Origin: Sulfuricurvum sp.
GTDB lineage: Bacteria > Campylobacterota > Campylobacteria > Campylobacterales > Sulfurimonadaceae
DNA length: 64,000 nucleotides
Assembly (NCBI RefSeq): GCF_023229695.1
Contig: NZ_JALNYS010000003.1
Coordinates: forward strand, 1 to 64,000
Reading direction: 5' to 3'
Shown here: positions 19,260-27,209 of the stretch, one piece after another
Position numbering within the stretch: the first letter of the stretch is position 1
Layout of the letters: each line of letters starts with the position of its first letter
The notes under the pieces: generated by a model
Database searches by the model: none
The model's input: the letters and a program-made list of their open reading frames with translations, nothing else
What the model was told of the DNA's origin: nothing
Position numbers and translations under genes: made by a program

Positions 19260-19282
19260 CCAACGGAGCAAAGCTCCGTTGG
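19260..19282 (-). terminator. Perfect hairpin just downstream of nifK
   Basis: A perfect 10-bp stem with a 3-base loop (CCAACGGAGC / GCTCCGTTGG), 16 bases after the nifK stop. No clear T run follows on the minus strand, so it may protect the transcript's 3' end rather than terminate it. Confidence 0.45.
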
Positions 19283-19297
19283 CGTTTAAAGCAAATG

Positions 19298-20842
19298 TTA
19301 GCGAACGAGGTCGAAGAAGTAGTCCGTTGTTGCGATACCTTTGGTATCTTCATCCAACTGATCCAGAACTTTGTTCGTGATCCAAGTAAGAAGGTTCAAC
19401 GCTCCATCGTATCCGCTGATAGAGTAACGGTGTAGGTGATGACGGTCGAAAATCGGGAATCCGATGTAGATCAACGGAGTACCGGTGTCACGCATCAACT
19501 CTTTACCATAGCTGTTACCGATCATGAAATCAACCGGCTCAGTGAAAAGAAGTGAACGCATTGCCCACAAATCTTTTTCAGCCCATACATTCAAGCTATC
19601 TTTAGCAGGAGAGGTATCAAGCATTGCTCTCATCTCTTCAGCCCAGCCCTTAGGCGCATTGTGGCAAAGAACGTGAGTTGGCTCAGCACCCATCTCTAAC
19701 AAGAATGATACGGCACCGATTAGGAAGTCAGGATCTCCCCAGATCGCGAATTTTTTACCGTGCATGTACGGATAGCTGTCTTGCATAGCATCGACAAGGC
19801 GACCGCGCTCAGTTTTAAGTTTTTGTGGAACTTCGGTTCCTGTCAATTCAGCCAATTTCATAACGAACTCGTCTGTCCCTTTGAGACCGATCGGGTTAGA
19901 GAATCCACCAGCATGTTTCCAACGTTTTTCGACCATTTTCATCGTTTTAGACGTTGCATATTTTTGAAGAGAGATCGTTGCACTTGAATTGATACAATCT
20001 TTTGCATCATCCAATTTTGTTCCGCCTTGGAACATTTCGTAACTACCAGCCGGCATGTCCCACTGATCCGAGTGGTCACCCAACATGATGTAGTCAGTTC
20101 CGAATGCTTCTACGATACTTTTTACAGAGCGGAGGCTTCCGATATACGTTTCAAAACCAGGGATGATATTGATACGTTGTTTCGTTTCACCTTTTTGACC
20201 TTCAGTAAGCTGAGACATGATACCGTGCATCATGTTATCATATCCAGTAATATGACTTCCTACGAATGATGGAGTGTGTGCATACGGGATTGGATATTCA
20301 GCCGGTAGGTATTCTCCACCGTCTTCTTCTTTTGCCGCAGTGATAAACGCCATCAAGTCATCCCCGATAACTTCCGCCATACAAGTAGTAGAAACCGCGA
20401 TCATTTTAGGTTTATAAACTGCAGCACAGTTTTTAAGACCCTCTTTCATATTTACCAAACCACCGAATACCGCTGCATCTTCAGTCATAGAATCCGATAC
20501 ACATGGAGTCGGCTCTTTAAAGTGACGGGTAAAGTAACTTCTGAAATACGCGACACAACCGTGTGAACCGTGAACGTAAGGCATAGTACCTTCAAACCCG
20601 AGAGCAACCATAACCGCACCAAGGGGTTGACACGCTTTTGCTGGGTTAACGGTAATCGCTTCACGAGCAAGGTTTTTCTCACGGTAATCCCATGATTTGG
20701 TCCATTCCGCAATCTCTTCCACTTTCGCAGGGTTAACCGCAAGCATTGAGGATTCGAATTGTTTTTTGTTAGCCAAGACTTCTTGGTACTCAGGGCGTTT
20801 AAACAGGTCTTTCCCGTTTACAATTTTTTCTACTTCTTGCAT
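19298..20842 (-). CDS. nifK: Nitrogenase MoFe protein beta chain
   Basis: 514-residue beta subunit of Mo-nitrogenase; with NifD it forms the heterotetramer holding the P-cluster. Seen: HGSHGCVAYFRSYFTRHF and STTCMAEVIGDDL with P-cluster cysteines, the FVGSHITGYDN segment, and the C-terminal IGFPIFDRHHLHRY. It has the shorter N-terminus found outside Klebsiella/Azotobacter-type proteins. The start is placed at 20842 (MQEVEKIVNG) because AAGGA lies 8 bases upstream; an in-frame ATG 45 bases earlier lacks a site. Third structural gene of the nif operon, separated from nifD by 154 bases with hairpins. Confidence 0.97.
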   Translation of the reverse strand: MQEVEKIVNGKDLFKRPEYQEVLANKKQFESSMLAVNPAKVEEIAEWTKSWDYREKNLAREAITVNPAKACQPLGAVMVALGFEGTMPYVHGSHGCVAYFRSYFTRHFKEPTPCVSDSMTEDAAVFGGLVNMKEGLKNCAAVYKPKMIAVSTTCMAEVIGDDLMAFITAAKEEDGGEYLPAEYPIPYAHTPSFVGSHITGYDNMMHGIMSQLTEGQKGETKQRINIIPGFETYIGSLRSVKSIVEAFGTDYIMLGDHSDQWDMPAGSYEMFQGGTKLDDAKDCINSSATISLQKYATSKTMKMVEKRWKHAGGFSNPIGLKGTDEFVMKLAELTGTEVPQKLKTERGRLVDAMQDSYPYMHGKKFAIWGDPDFLIGAVSFLLEMGAEPTHVLCHNAPKGWAEEMRAMLDTSPAKDSLNVWAEKDLWAMRSLLFTEPVDFMIGNSYGKELMRDTGTPLIYIGFPIFDRHHLHRYSISGYDGALNLLTWITNKVLDQLDEDTKGIATTDYFFDLVR

Positions 20843-20996
20843 CTTATTTTCCTTGGTATAGACAATATTCTGCCTCATACGAGGCAAGGAATTTTTTCAA
20901 AGCGCCAGAGGGCGCAAGGGCCTCACGAAAAAGCCAACTCAGTGTTTATAAAGCAGCTGAGCCGGACTTCGTTCGGTCAGCGTAGAATAGAAGGCT
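20843..20996 (-). other. nifD-nifK intergenic spacer with hairpins
   Basis: About 150 untranslated bases between nifD and nifK. They hold several short inverted repeats, including a GAAGGCT/AGCCTTC hairpin over the nifD stop and a GCGCC/GGCGC hairpin. Such spacers often set transcript stability between nif genes; that role is inferred. Confidence 0.4.
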
Positions 20997-22463
20997 TCAG
21001 CCTTCTTTCTCCCATGGTGCTTTTGAATGTGCCCATACAGGAGAGTTGATCGCGAGATCCATATCCTGGGCGAAAATCGCAAATCCGTCATACCCATGGT
21101 ACGGTCCGCTGTAATCCCATGAGTGCATCTGACGATACGGAAGACCCATTTTCTGGAATACATACTTCTCTTTGATCCCCGAAGCGACAAGATCCGGCTG
21201 AAGTTTTTTAACGAATGCTTCGAGCTCATACTCATTGACGTCATCGTAGATAACGGTTGAGCGGAAAATCTCTTCTTTGGTACGTTTGTAGTCATCATCG
21301 TGAGCGAACTCATAACCGGTTCCGATTACTTCCATACCCAAATCTTCATAGGCACCGATTACGTGACGAGGACGAAGACCGCCGACGAACAACATAACCG
21401 TTTTGCCCTCAAGACGAGGTTTGTATTTTGCGATAACCGCATCGATCATCGGCTGATATTTCGCGATCACTTCTTCACATTTAGCTTGTACACTTTCGTC
21501 AAAGAACGCCGCGATTTTGCGGAGAGATTTGATCGTTTGTGACGGTCCGAAGAAGTTGTACTCGATCCAAGGAATCCCGTACTCTTTTTCCATGTGACGG
21601 CTGATGTAGTTCATTGAACGGTAGCAGTGAAGCAAGTTCAATTTCACTTTAGGAGTCAATGCCATCTCTTTGATCGTCGCATCGCCTGACCATTGTGCAA
21701 CAACACGAAGACCCATCTCTTCAAGAAGGATACGGCTTGACCATGCATCACCACCGATGTTATAGTCTCCGATGATTGCAACGTCATAATCGGTTACTTC
21801 AACATCATTGGTTGTTACGTTGACTTTTCCGTCAAAGATATAGTCACGAACGGTGTCATTGGCGATATGGTGACCGAGTGATTGAGAAACCCCACGAAAA
21901 CCTTCACAGTTGACTGGAACGATTGTTTTATCGATCTCTTTTGCTTTTGTTTTTGCAACCGCACCGATATCATCCCCGATCAAACCGATCGGACACTCGG
22001 ACTGAACCGTGATACCGTTATTCAATGGGAAAAGTGCTTCGATCTCATCGATACAAATTCCCAATTTTTTATCTCCACCGAAAACGATGTTGTTTTCCTG
22101 GAAATCCGAGCTAAAGTTCATGGTAACGAATGTATCAACACCGGTTACTCCGATATAATAGTTACGACGACCGGCACGGCTGTATTGACCGCATCCGATA
22201 GGACCGTGAGAGATATGGATCATATCTTTAACAGGACCCCATACAACCCCTTTTGACCCTGCATAAGCACAACCGCGTTGACTCATAACACCCGGAACGG
22301 TTTTTTTGTTAGAGCGGACATCACCGCAGGTTTTTTGATTTTCATCATTCGGAGATCCGACACCGAGGTGTTTTTCACGGTTTTTTGCCGCTTTTTCCGG
22401 ATACGCTTTTAAGATCTCTTCAATGGCCGCTTTTTGTTTGGCTTCTAGTGATTCTGGTCCCAT
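20997..22463 (-). CDS. nifD: Nitrogenase MoFe protein alpha chain
   Basis: 488-residue alpha subunit carrying FeMo-cofactor. Diagnostic residues are present: P-cluster Cys regions (SQRGCAYAGSKGV, GPIGCGQYS), the Arg of GQYSRAGRR, the FeMo-co ligand Cys in LNLLHCYRSMNYI, and the ligand His in QMHSWDYSGPYHG. The molybdenum type (rather than V or Fe only) is supported by length, by the absence of a delta-subunit gene, and by the nifB, nifV and nifQ-like genes nearby. AAGGAAGGGG precedes the ATG. The preceding small gene ends 14 bases upstream. Confidence 0.98.
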   Translation of the reverse strand: MGPESLEAKQKAAIEEILKAYPEKAAKNREKHLGVGSPNDENQKTCGDVRSNKKTVPGVMSQRGCAYAGSKGVVWGPVKDMIHISHGPIGCGQYSRAGRRNYYIGVTGVDTFVTMNFSSDFQENNIVFGGDKKLGICIDEIEALFPLNNGITVQSECPIGLIGDDIGAVAKTKAKEIDKTIVPVNCEGFRGVSQSLGHHIANDTVRDYIFDGKVNVTTNDVEVTDYDVAIIGDYNIGGDAWSSRILLEEMGLRVVAQWSGDATIKEMALTPKVKLNLLHCYRSMNYISRHMEKEYGIPWIEYNFFGPSQTIKSLRKIAAFFDESVQAKCEEVIAKYQPMIDAVIAKYKPRLEGKTVMLFVGGLRPRHVIGAYEDLGMEVIGTGYEFAHDDDYKRTKEEIFRSTVIYDDVNEYELEAFVKKLQPDLVASGIKEKYVFQKMGLPYRQMHSWDYSGPYHGYDGFAIFAQDMDLAINSPVWAHSKAPWEKEG

Positions 22464-22477
22464 ACTACACCCCTTCC

Positions 22478-22837
22478 TTACGCGACTTCGATGCGGAATT
22501 GTTCCATCGAATCTAGGTTATGACACAATTTCATTGTTTCATCATCAGCTGCATCGACACGTTTAGAGATAGCAGACATTTGGTAACGGTTCATGTAGAT
22601 CATGTATTTTTGAGCTTTTTCAGGGTTCTCTTCTTTGAAGTAATGAACCATAGCTTTGAACAAAAATGTATCTTTGTTGGTGTAGCTGATCCACTCTTTA
22701 TCTTTATCTTTTGTACCCATCAAAAGTTTGATCTCTTTAACGTCACTGACATCTACATCACCTAACTTTTCAATTACTTTTTCGTCTGGAATAATATTCC
22801 CCATTGAAGCTGGGAAGTGAAAACCTAATACAAACAT
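22478..22837 (-). CDS. 119-residue protein of unknown function inside nifHDK
   Basis: Encoded between nifH and nifD on the same strand. It starts MFVLGFHFPASMG, is mixed alpha/beta with an acidic C-terminal helix region, and has one cysteine and no recognised motif. It is not a PII protein: the position matches nifI1/nifI2 of methanogens, but no T-loop or PII signature is visible. A ribosome site (AAAGGAG) sits at good distance. Position implies a role tied to nitrogenase, such as assembly, protection or regulation. I do not recognise the family. Confidence 0.8.
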   Translation of the reverse strand: MFVLGFHFPASMGNIIPDEKVIEKLGDVDVSDVKEIKLLMGTKDKDKEWISYTNKDTFLFKAMVHYFKEENPEKAQKYMIYMNRYQMSAISKRVDAADDETMKLCHNLDSMEQFRIEVA

Positions 22838-22887
22838 CTAATCTCCTTTTTCTGTTGTTTTCTTTTCATTAGTAAGATGTTATACGC

Positions 22888-22962
22888 GATAGGAGCAAAG
22901 CCCCTATCACTACGCTAACGCTGAGTTTACTTCGGCAGTAGGCCCAAGCACCTATGGTGCTT
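22888..22962 (-). other. Two hairpins between nifH and the 119-residue gene
   Basis: GATAGG/CCTATC pairs across 22888-22908, and AAGCACC/GGTGCTT forms a 7-bp stem at 22946-22962. They follow nifH and could stabilise a nifH-only transcript, which would help produce the excess of Fe protein that nitrogenase needs. This is inference from position and structure. Confidence 0.4.
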
Positions 22963-23029
22963 ATTAAAAGAATTCAGCATTAAACCAATGGCCATTGAAG
23001 ATTCCTCAAAAGAGGAACCGTTTTGTTGC

Positions 23030-23947
23030 TTACGCTTCGTGCGCCGCTTTACCGACTTGTGACTCATCAACTTCGTCTTCGAGACCGAATGCAAGGAGCA
23101 AGTCTTCAAGCTCATCCATACTGATCGGAGTCGGGATAATTTTCATATCGTTATAAACGATTTTACGAGCAAGCTCTTTGTATTCGCGAGCTTGGTCAGA
23201 ATATGGGCTGTACTCAACAACCGTCATACGGCGAAGTTCAGCATGTTGAACGATGTTGTTACGTGGTACGAAGTGGATCAATTGAGTTCCAAGACGTTGA
23301 GCAAGCTCTAGTGCCAAATCGTACTCTTTGTCTGTCATACGAGCGTTACATACTAGACCGGCAAGACGAACTCCACCAGTGTTTGCGTATTTCAAAATCC
23401 CTTTAGAGATGTTGTTTGCCGCGTACATCGCCATCATTTCACCTGACATTACGATGTAAATTTCTTGTGCTTTACCTTCACGAATTGGCATAGCGAATCC
23501 ACCACAAACAACGTCACCAAGAACGTCATAAGAAACGAAATCTAAACCTTCTTCATCGTATGCACCCTCTTCTTCAAGAAAGTTAATTGCGGTGATAACA
23601 CCACGACCTGCACACCCTACTCCCGGCTCTGGTCCGCCAGATTCTGTACAGTTGATCCAACCGCCCGGAGTTTCTTTATCAAAAAGACCTTTACCCCAAA
23701 GACGCGCTTGTTCCATCTCAACATCTTCAATCGTGCCGTATTCTGCTGCAAGAGAAAGAATAGTATCTTGAGCTTTCTCATGAAGAATCAAACGAGTTGA
23801 ATCCGCTTTCGGATCACATCCAACAATCATAATGTTTTTATCGAAATAGTGTGACATTGCTGCCAATGTATTTTGAGATGTAGTAGATTTACCGATCCCA
23901 CCTTTTCCGTAGAACGCGATTTGACGCAAGCTAGCTGATCCAGCCAT
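23030..23947 (-). CDS. nifH: Nitrogenase iron protein (dinitrogenase reductase)
   Basis: 305-residue Fe protein that passes electrons to MoFe protein using ATP and also serves in cofactor maturation. P-loop GKGGIGKS at residues 14-21, switch segment VGCDPKADSTR, cluster ligands Cys112 (GCAGRGVIT) and Cys148 (DVVCGGFAMP), and Arg115, the ADP-ribosylation target in DraT-containing species. AAGGGGAT precedes the ATG. It is first in the nifH-orf-nifD-nifK operon and has a sigma-54-like promoter close upstream. Confidence 0.99.
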   Translation of the reverse strand: MAGSASLRQIAFYGKGGIGKSTTSQNTLAAMSHYFDKNIMIVGCDPKADSTRLILHEKAQDTILSLAAEYGTIEDVEMEQARLWGKGLFDKETPGGWINCTESGGPEPGVGCAGRGVITAINFLEEEGAYDEEGLDFVSYDVLGDVVCGGFAMPIREGKAQEIYIVMSGEMMAMYAANNISKGILKYANTGGVRLAGLVCNARMTDKEYDLALELAQRLGTQLIHFVPRNNIVQHAELRRMTVVEYSPYSDQAREYKELARKIVYNDMKIIPTPISMDELEDLLLAFGLEDEVDESQVGKAAHEA

Positions 23948-23981
23948 GTTATCCCCTTATTTTTGAACTTCACTTAGGTTG

Positions 23982-23998
23982 ATGCAATGGTTGTTCTA
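23982..23998 (-). promoter_or_regulatory. Sigma-54-like promoter of nifH
   Basis: TAGAAC-N5-TTGCAT on the minus strand, with AG-N10-GC spacing that fits the -24/-12 elements (GG-N10-GC) and resembles the GGAAC-N5-TTGC form used in Campylobacterota. Predicted start about 26 bases before the nifH ATG. The same motif precedes nifB, the nifX-like, nifQ-like, VWA and DUF683-like genes. Confidence 0.6.
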
Positions 23999-24048
23999 TG
24001 GTTTTTGGGACATTTAGCAAAAGTAGCGCGACAAAAAGATGACAATGA

Positions 24049-24060
24049 TACAAATTTGTA
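24049..24060. promoter_or_regulatory. Palindrome upstream of nifH, possible operator
   Basis: Perfect 12-base dyad TACAAATTTGTA about 50 bases upstream of the nifH -24 element. An activator or repressor site is possible. No TGT-N10-ACA (NifA-type) site is visible in this 220-base stretch. Confidence 0.3.
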
Positions 24061-24166
24061 GGAATAGGTTTTGCAGGTGTAAAAAAGTGACTATTTTAGG
24101 GGAAGTAAACGTGTTCAATTCCTCTATTTTAAAAGCTGACTCTTTAAAGAAATGGGAAATGAATAA

Positions 24167-24344
24167 CTGACCTTACCCACCTTGTCTAAACAAGTGCGAA
24201 AAGGTTAGTAATCTCCCGCATCCGAAAGATGCGGGTAACGTTTCAGGAAACATCCCTTCGGGAGCGCTTCGCTTGTTTTGGGGGTTGTAGGGACTTTAGT
24301 CCCTGCCATTTTACGGGCTATGAGCGAAAAATGCGTAACATCAG
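24167..24344 (+). repeat. MITE-like intergenic repeat, copy A
   Basis: 178-bp member of a four-copy family in this window. The left end CTGACCTTACCCAC and the complement of the right end CTGATGTTACGCAT form imperfect terminal inverted repeats. Internal hairpins: CTTGT/ACAAG, CCCGCATC/GATGCGGG (24215-24235), AGGGACT/AGTCCCT and CATTTT/AAAATG. The right end touches the stop codon of the adjacent diguanylate cyclase gene with no gap. No transposase is inside. Confidence 0.8.
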
Positions 24345-25877
24345 TTAAGAGTGTGAATAGAGACCTACGCGATTTCGTCCGTTGTTTTTCGATGCATACA
24401 GGGCATCATCGGCTTCAGAAAAGATCTCTTCATACGTCGTATGTTCAGGGCGCAGAGCACTGACCCCGATACTGACCGTTACCCAGATCACGGCATCGCC
24501 GAATTCGATCGGTTCAGATGCTATATCGCTGCAAATTTTATTGGCCAGTTCAAAAGCCTTTTCAGCACGGGTCTCGGAGAGAATGACGACTATCTCTTCT
24601 CCTCCGTATCGGCCGATAAAATCGGTTTCACGCAAACCGCTCAACAGACTCTTGCCGACTCTGCGCAGTACTTCATCTCCGCCAAGGTGTCCGTAGGTAT
24701 CGTTGATTTTTTTGAAATAGTCCAGATCAATCACCATAATCGCCATATCTTTATGGTACCTGCGGGAGCGTTTAAACTCCAGTTCCATCATCTCTTCAAG
24801 ATAACCGCGATTCCACAATCCGGTCAGCGCATCGGTTTTACTCAAAAACTCAATGGCTTGCGTCCGCTCTTTCACAAGCTGTTCCAATCGTTCGGTCTCT
24901 TTGCGAGAACTCTCAATCGCACTGTAATAGATGATCCGGGCAATAAACAAGGCAAAGAGAATCGCCATGGCCGATGTTAACAAGGCAGTCCGGAGGATAC
25001 GGTGTTCATTTTTAACGTACGATCCCGCATCAAGCAGGAGAATCAGCTGCTCCTTTTTCTTGCTGCCATTCATGTTAATATCCGGCATCACGATCCGATA
25101 GGTCGGCCGTCCGTTCATCTCAAAAATTTCCGTTGAAGAGACGTAGGTACGATCCACCCTTTTTCCGATGATCGAACCCTCATTGCTCATGATGATCCGG
25201 TGTTGCTGATCGACCAGAGAGATCTGAATGATATTATTGGCCGTTTCAACATACTTTTTTAGAAAATTATGGAAATCGGTTTTGGAGGTGATCTCTACAC
25301 TGTTATGGACCGAACCTTCAATCGATTTGAGAAGATTTAGGATATCCACCTGCCGCCGCATCAATAAAAAATCGGTTTGGGCTGGGGACAAAAGAATTTT
25401 ATACTCTGAAATGTCCACGCAAAGATCGACAATCCCGATCAGCTGATCGTCCATCCTGATCGGGTAATAGATCGACATGACCGGGACAAAATCGCGTGTT
25501 TCAAAGAAAAACTTTCCCATGGGGATCGTACCCGTACGCGTCTCTTGGAAACTTTTCCCCTGATAGACGGTTCCGATCTCCTCTTTAAACATCGAGTTGC
25601 GAATCACCCCGTCGGGTTCAATATAACGAAATTCAAAAATTTCAAGCCCTAATGAGATATCACTCACCAGTTTTTGAACTTTCATCGTCGATTTGATATC
25701 GTGAAAACGGTTCATAGCAGCGATGATGGAACCGGCGGTATCTTGTGCATCATTGCGCATTTGTTCAAGAAGAAGGTTTTTTTGGATCAAATAGTTATAA
25801 AAAGAGAGTCCGCTAAGGGAGAATACAAGGGTAAAAAGTACAATCGTAATATTGTACCGTTTCCAAAACTCAATCAT
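24345..25877 (-). CDS. Membrane-bound diguanylate cyclase
   Basis: 510 residues. A membrane helix at about 12-30 and another at about 295-316 enclose a large periplasmic sensor region, Cache-like in arrangement. A short coiled coil then leads into a GGDEF domain with TDALTGLWNRGYL, and a GGEEI active site where the last Phe is replaced by Ile; the catalytic GGEE core is kept. Predicted to make c-di-GMP in response to a periplasmic ligand. It precedes nothing obvious and is read toward nifH; repeat copy A abuts its stop. Confidence 0.88.
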   Translation of the reverse strand: MIEFWKRYNITIVLFTLVFSLSGLSFYNYLIQKNLLLEQMRNDAQDTAGSIIAAMNRFHDIKSTMKVQKLVSDISLGLEIFEFRYIEPDGVIRNSMFKEEIGTVYQGKSFQETRTGTIPMGKFFFETRDFVPVMSIYYPIRMDDQLIGIVDLCVDISEYKILLSPAQTDFLLMRRQVDILNLLKSIEGSVHNSVEITSKTDFHNFLKKYVETANNIIQISLVDQQHRIIMSNEGSIIGKRVDRTYVSSTEIFEMNGRPTYRIVMPDINMNGSKKKEQLILLLDAGSYVKNEHRILRTALLTSAMAILFALFIARIIYYSAIESSRKETERLEQLVKERTQAIEFLSKTDALTGLWNRGYLEEMMELEFKRSRRYHKDMAIMVIDLDYFKKINDTYGHLGGDEVLRRVGKSLLSGLRETDFIGRYGGEEIVVILSETRAEKAFELANKICSDIASEPIEFGDAVIWVTVSIGVSALRPEHTTYEEIFSEADDALYASKNNGRNRVGLYSHS

Positions 25878-25886
25878 TCAATTCCT

Positions 25887-26471
25887 TTACTTGGGAACGG
25901 CTTTTTTATACTTTGAATAGGCACTTTCAAAATCGTTGTAAGAGCGGTTCCATCGTGAGGTATGACACACTTTGCACATCTTCTTGAGTCGCTCGGGATT
26001 ATCTTCGCCGGCAAGAAGCCCCCCTCCCGTTTTTTTAAGAGAGGCTACTTTGATGTGATTGCTTCCGGGACCGTGACACCCTTCACATTGAACATTGGAC
26101 AAACGGGGTGTCTTTTCAAGCAAAACAAATCCACTCGGCGTCCCGTATCCGGTTGAGTGACAGACCAGACAGCGGGGATTGTTTTTAAATTCACCGGAAC
26201 TGATGTAGTCCATCGAATGGTCATGCTGATCGTGTTTGCGTCCGATAAAGAAATCGCGATGGCACAAACGACATTTATCGTTCCCCGTGTAACGGTATTC
26301 TCCCGACGCTATCGCCTCATTATAAAGCGCTTCGCCTATCGCACTTTTAAGAGGATTTGGGGTCAACGGACTGTTTAATTCATCCATTACCCGTGCGTTC
26401 TCACTGCACCATCCATCCGCCGTACAGAGACAGAGCACCGTAAAAACTGCCGTTAAATGCCTAAAATTCAT
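25887..26471 (-). CDS. Periplasmic tetraheme cytochrome c (c554-like)
   Basis: 194 residues with an N-terminal signal peptide (about 1-22) and four CxxCH heme-attachment sites at residues 67-71, 101-105, 129-133 and 166-170. Several isolated His residues could act as distal ligands. The order and the VQCEGCHGPGSNH segment resemble the cytochrome c-554/c' family of periplasmic electron carriers. It sits 9 bases upstream of the diguanylate cyclase gene, so the two are probably cotranscribed; a redox-sensing link is possible but unproven. Confidence 0.88.
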   Translation of the reverse strand: MNFRHLTAVFTVLCLCTADGWCSENARVMDELNSPLTPNPLKSAIGEALYNEAIASGEYRYTGNDKCRLCHRDFFIGRKHDQHDHSMDYISSGEFKNNPRCLVCHSTGYGTPSGFVLLEKTPRLSNVQCEGCHGPGSNHIKVASLKKTGGGLLAGEDNPERLKKMCKVCHTSRWNRSYNDFESAYSKYKKAVPK

Positions 26472-26548
26472 AATTCCTCATATACTGTAACTAAAGAATC
26501 TTATAGCATAAATTTACTAAAAAAACATAGTCCATCAGGGAGGAGGCG

Positions 26549-26635
26549 GAGGGATAAAGCCCTCTTATGCAGGCTAGGCGTATCGGTAGAGTAATCCTAT
26601 ACGACCGGTTTCAAAACCGTCTTTTTGATAAAAAG
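26549..26635. other. Dense run of hairpins, tRNA-like but not a tRNA
   Basis: Four consecutive inverted repeats in 87 bases: GAGGG/CCCTC (26549-26564), CGTAT/ATACG (26579-26603), CGGTTT/AAACCG (26606-26619) and CTTTTT/AAAAAG (26621-26635). They lie between the cytochrome gene start and the next gene's stop. The order recalls a type II tRNA, but there is no TTCGA T-loop and the anticodon-like loop has 6 bases. It could be a structured leader of the cytochrome gene or a terminator region. Confidence 0.35.
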
Positions 26636-26644
26636 CGATTGACC

Positions 26645-26923
26645 TCAGCGTCCACTTTTCATCCTCTCGATCATCTCCCCTAATTTATCGTGACGCAGCT
26701 GTATCAGACGATGAATCTCGTCGTAATCAAAATTTCCGAAATAGGCCATGTCAAACAGTCTGGTAAGGGCTGTACGACAGCAGCTCTTATCACACTCAGT
26801 CACCAGCTTTTTTGCTTTCTTGTACGGAAGCGACGTTTCTTGAAATAATTTGATCGCTTCGGCGACGCTCTTGCCGCCGCATTCGCAGATTTCACACGCT
26901 AAAACTTCATCTTTGGTAGGCAT
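26645..26923 (-). CDS. Cys-rich BFD-like small protein in the nif region
   Basis: 92 residues with cysteines at 10, 13, 15, 44, 48 and 49. The spacing C13-E-C15 ... C44-x3-C48-C49 and the helical segments between resemble the [2Fe-2S] bacterioferritin-associated ferredoxin (BFD-like) domain; a cluster is inferred from spacing only. It lies 11 bases after a DUF683-like gene that has a nif-type promoter, so a role in electron or Fe-S supply to nitrogenase is plausible. I do not recognise a named family. Confidence 0.7.
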   Translation of the reverse strand: MPTKDEVLACEICECGGKSVAEAIKLFQETSLPYKKAKKLVTECDKSCCRTALTRLFDMAYFGNFDYDEIHRLIQLRHDKLGEMIERMKSGR

Positions 26924-26934
26924 AAAAGCCTCCT

Positions 26935-27138
26935 TTACAGAGAATGCTCTGCTTTATAACGGTTTGCTTTTTCAACCGCATTGTACAGTTTTTCAGCCAA
27001 CTCCGGCATTTTGACATGATTGCTCCACACCGTATCCTCGACGATATCATGAATCTCCGATGCAATCTCAACGGCAAGGCGTTTGAGCTTTGCCAACTCT
27101 TTTTTGTGTTCTACTTCGGTCATTTCAGACATAATCAC
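26935..27138 (-). CDS. DUF683 / CCE_0567-like nif-associated protein
   Basis: 67-residue helical protein (possibly starting two residues later at MSEMTEVEHKKEL) with KLKRLAVEIASEIHD and MPELAEKLYNAVEKA. This pattern matches the small DUF683 proteins found in nif clusters of many diazotrophs, where a metal-binding role has been suggested. A sigma-54-like motif lies 18 bases or more upstream, and the BFD-like gene follows. Function in nitrogenase biosynthesis is inferred from context. Confidence 0.75.
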   Translation of the reverse strand: MIMSEMTEVEHKKELAKLKRLAVEIASEIHDIVEDTVWSNHVKMPELAEKLYNAVEKANRYKAEHSL

Positions 27139-27155
27139 TCCTTTTTGAATCTTTT

Positions 27156-27172
27156 ATGCAATTTCTATTCAT
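27156..27172 (-). promoter_or_regulatory. Sigma-54-like promoter of the DUF683-like gene
   Basis: ATGAAT-N5-TTGCAT on the minus strand, with TG-N10-GC spacing. It differs at one position from the motif shared by the other nif promoters here. The predicted start is about 8 bases before the annotated ATG, which favours the second ATG (MSEMT) as the true start. Confidence 0.5.
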
Positions 27173-27209
27173 GGTATTAACTTTTAGTGGCGATTTTCTT
27201 AGACTTAAT

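Noticed and set aside
22478..22837. NifI/PII-type regulator between nifH and nifD
   Set aside because: No PII T-loop or fold signature in the 119-residue sequence.
26579..26635. Possible tRNA-Sec or tRNA-Ser (TCA/TGA in a CGGTTT...AAACCG loop)
   Set aside because: The loop is 6 bases rather than 7, no TTCGA T-loop exists, and the best acceptor pairing has mismatches and runs into coding sequence.
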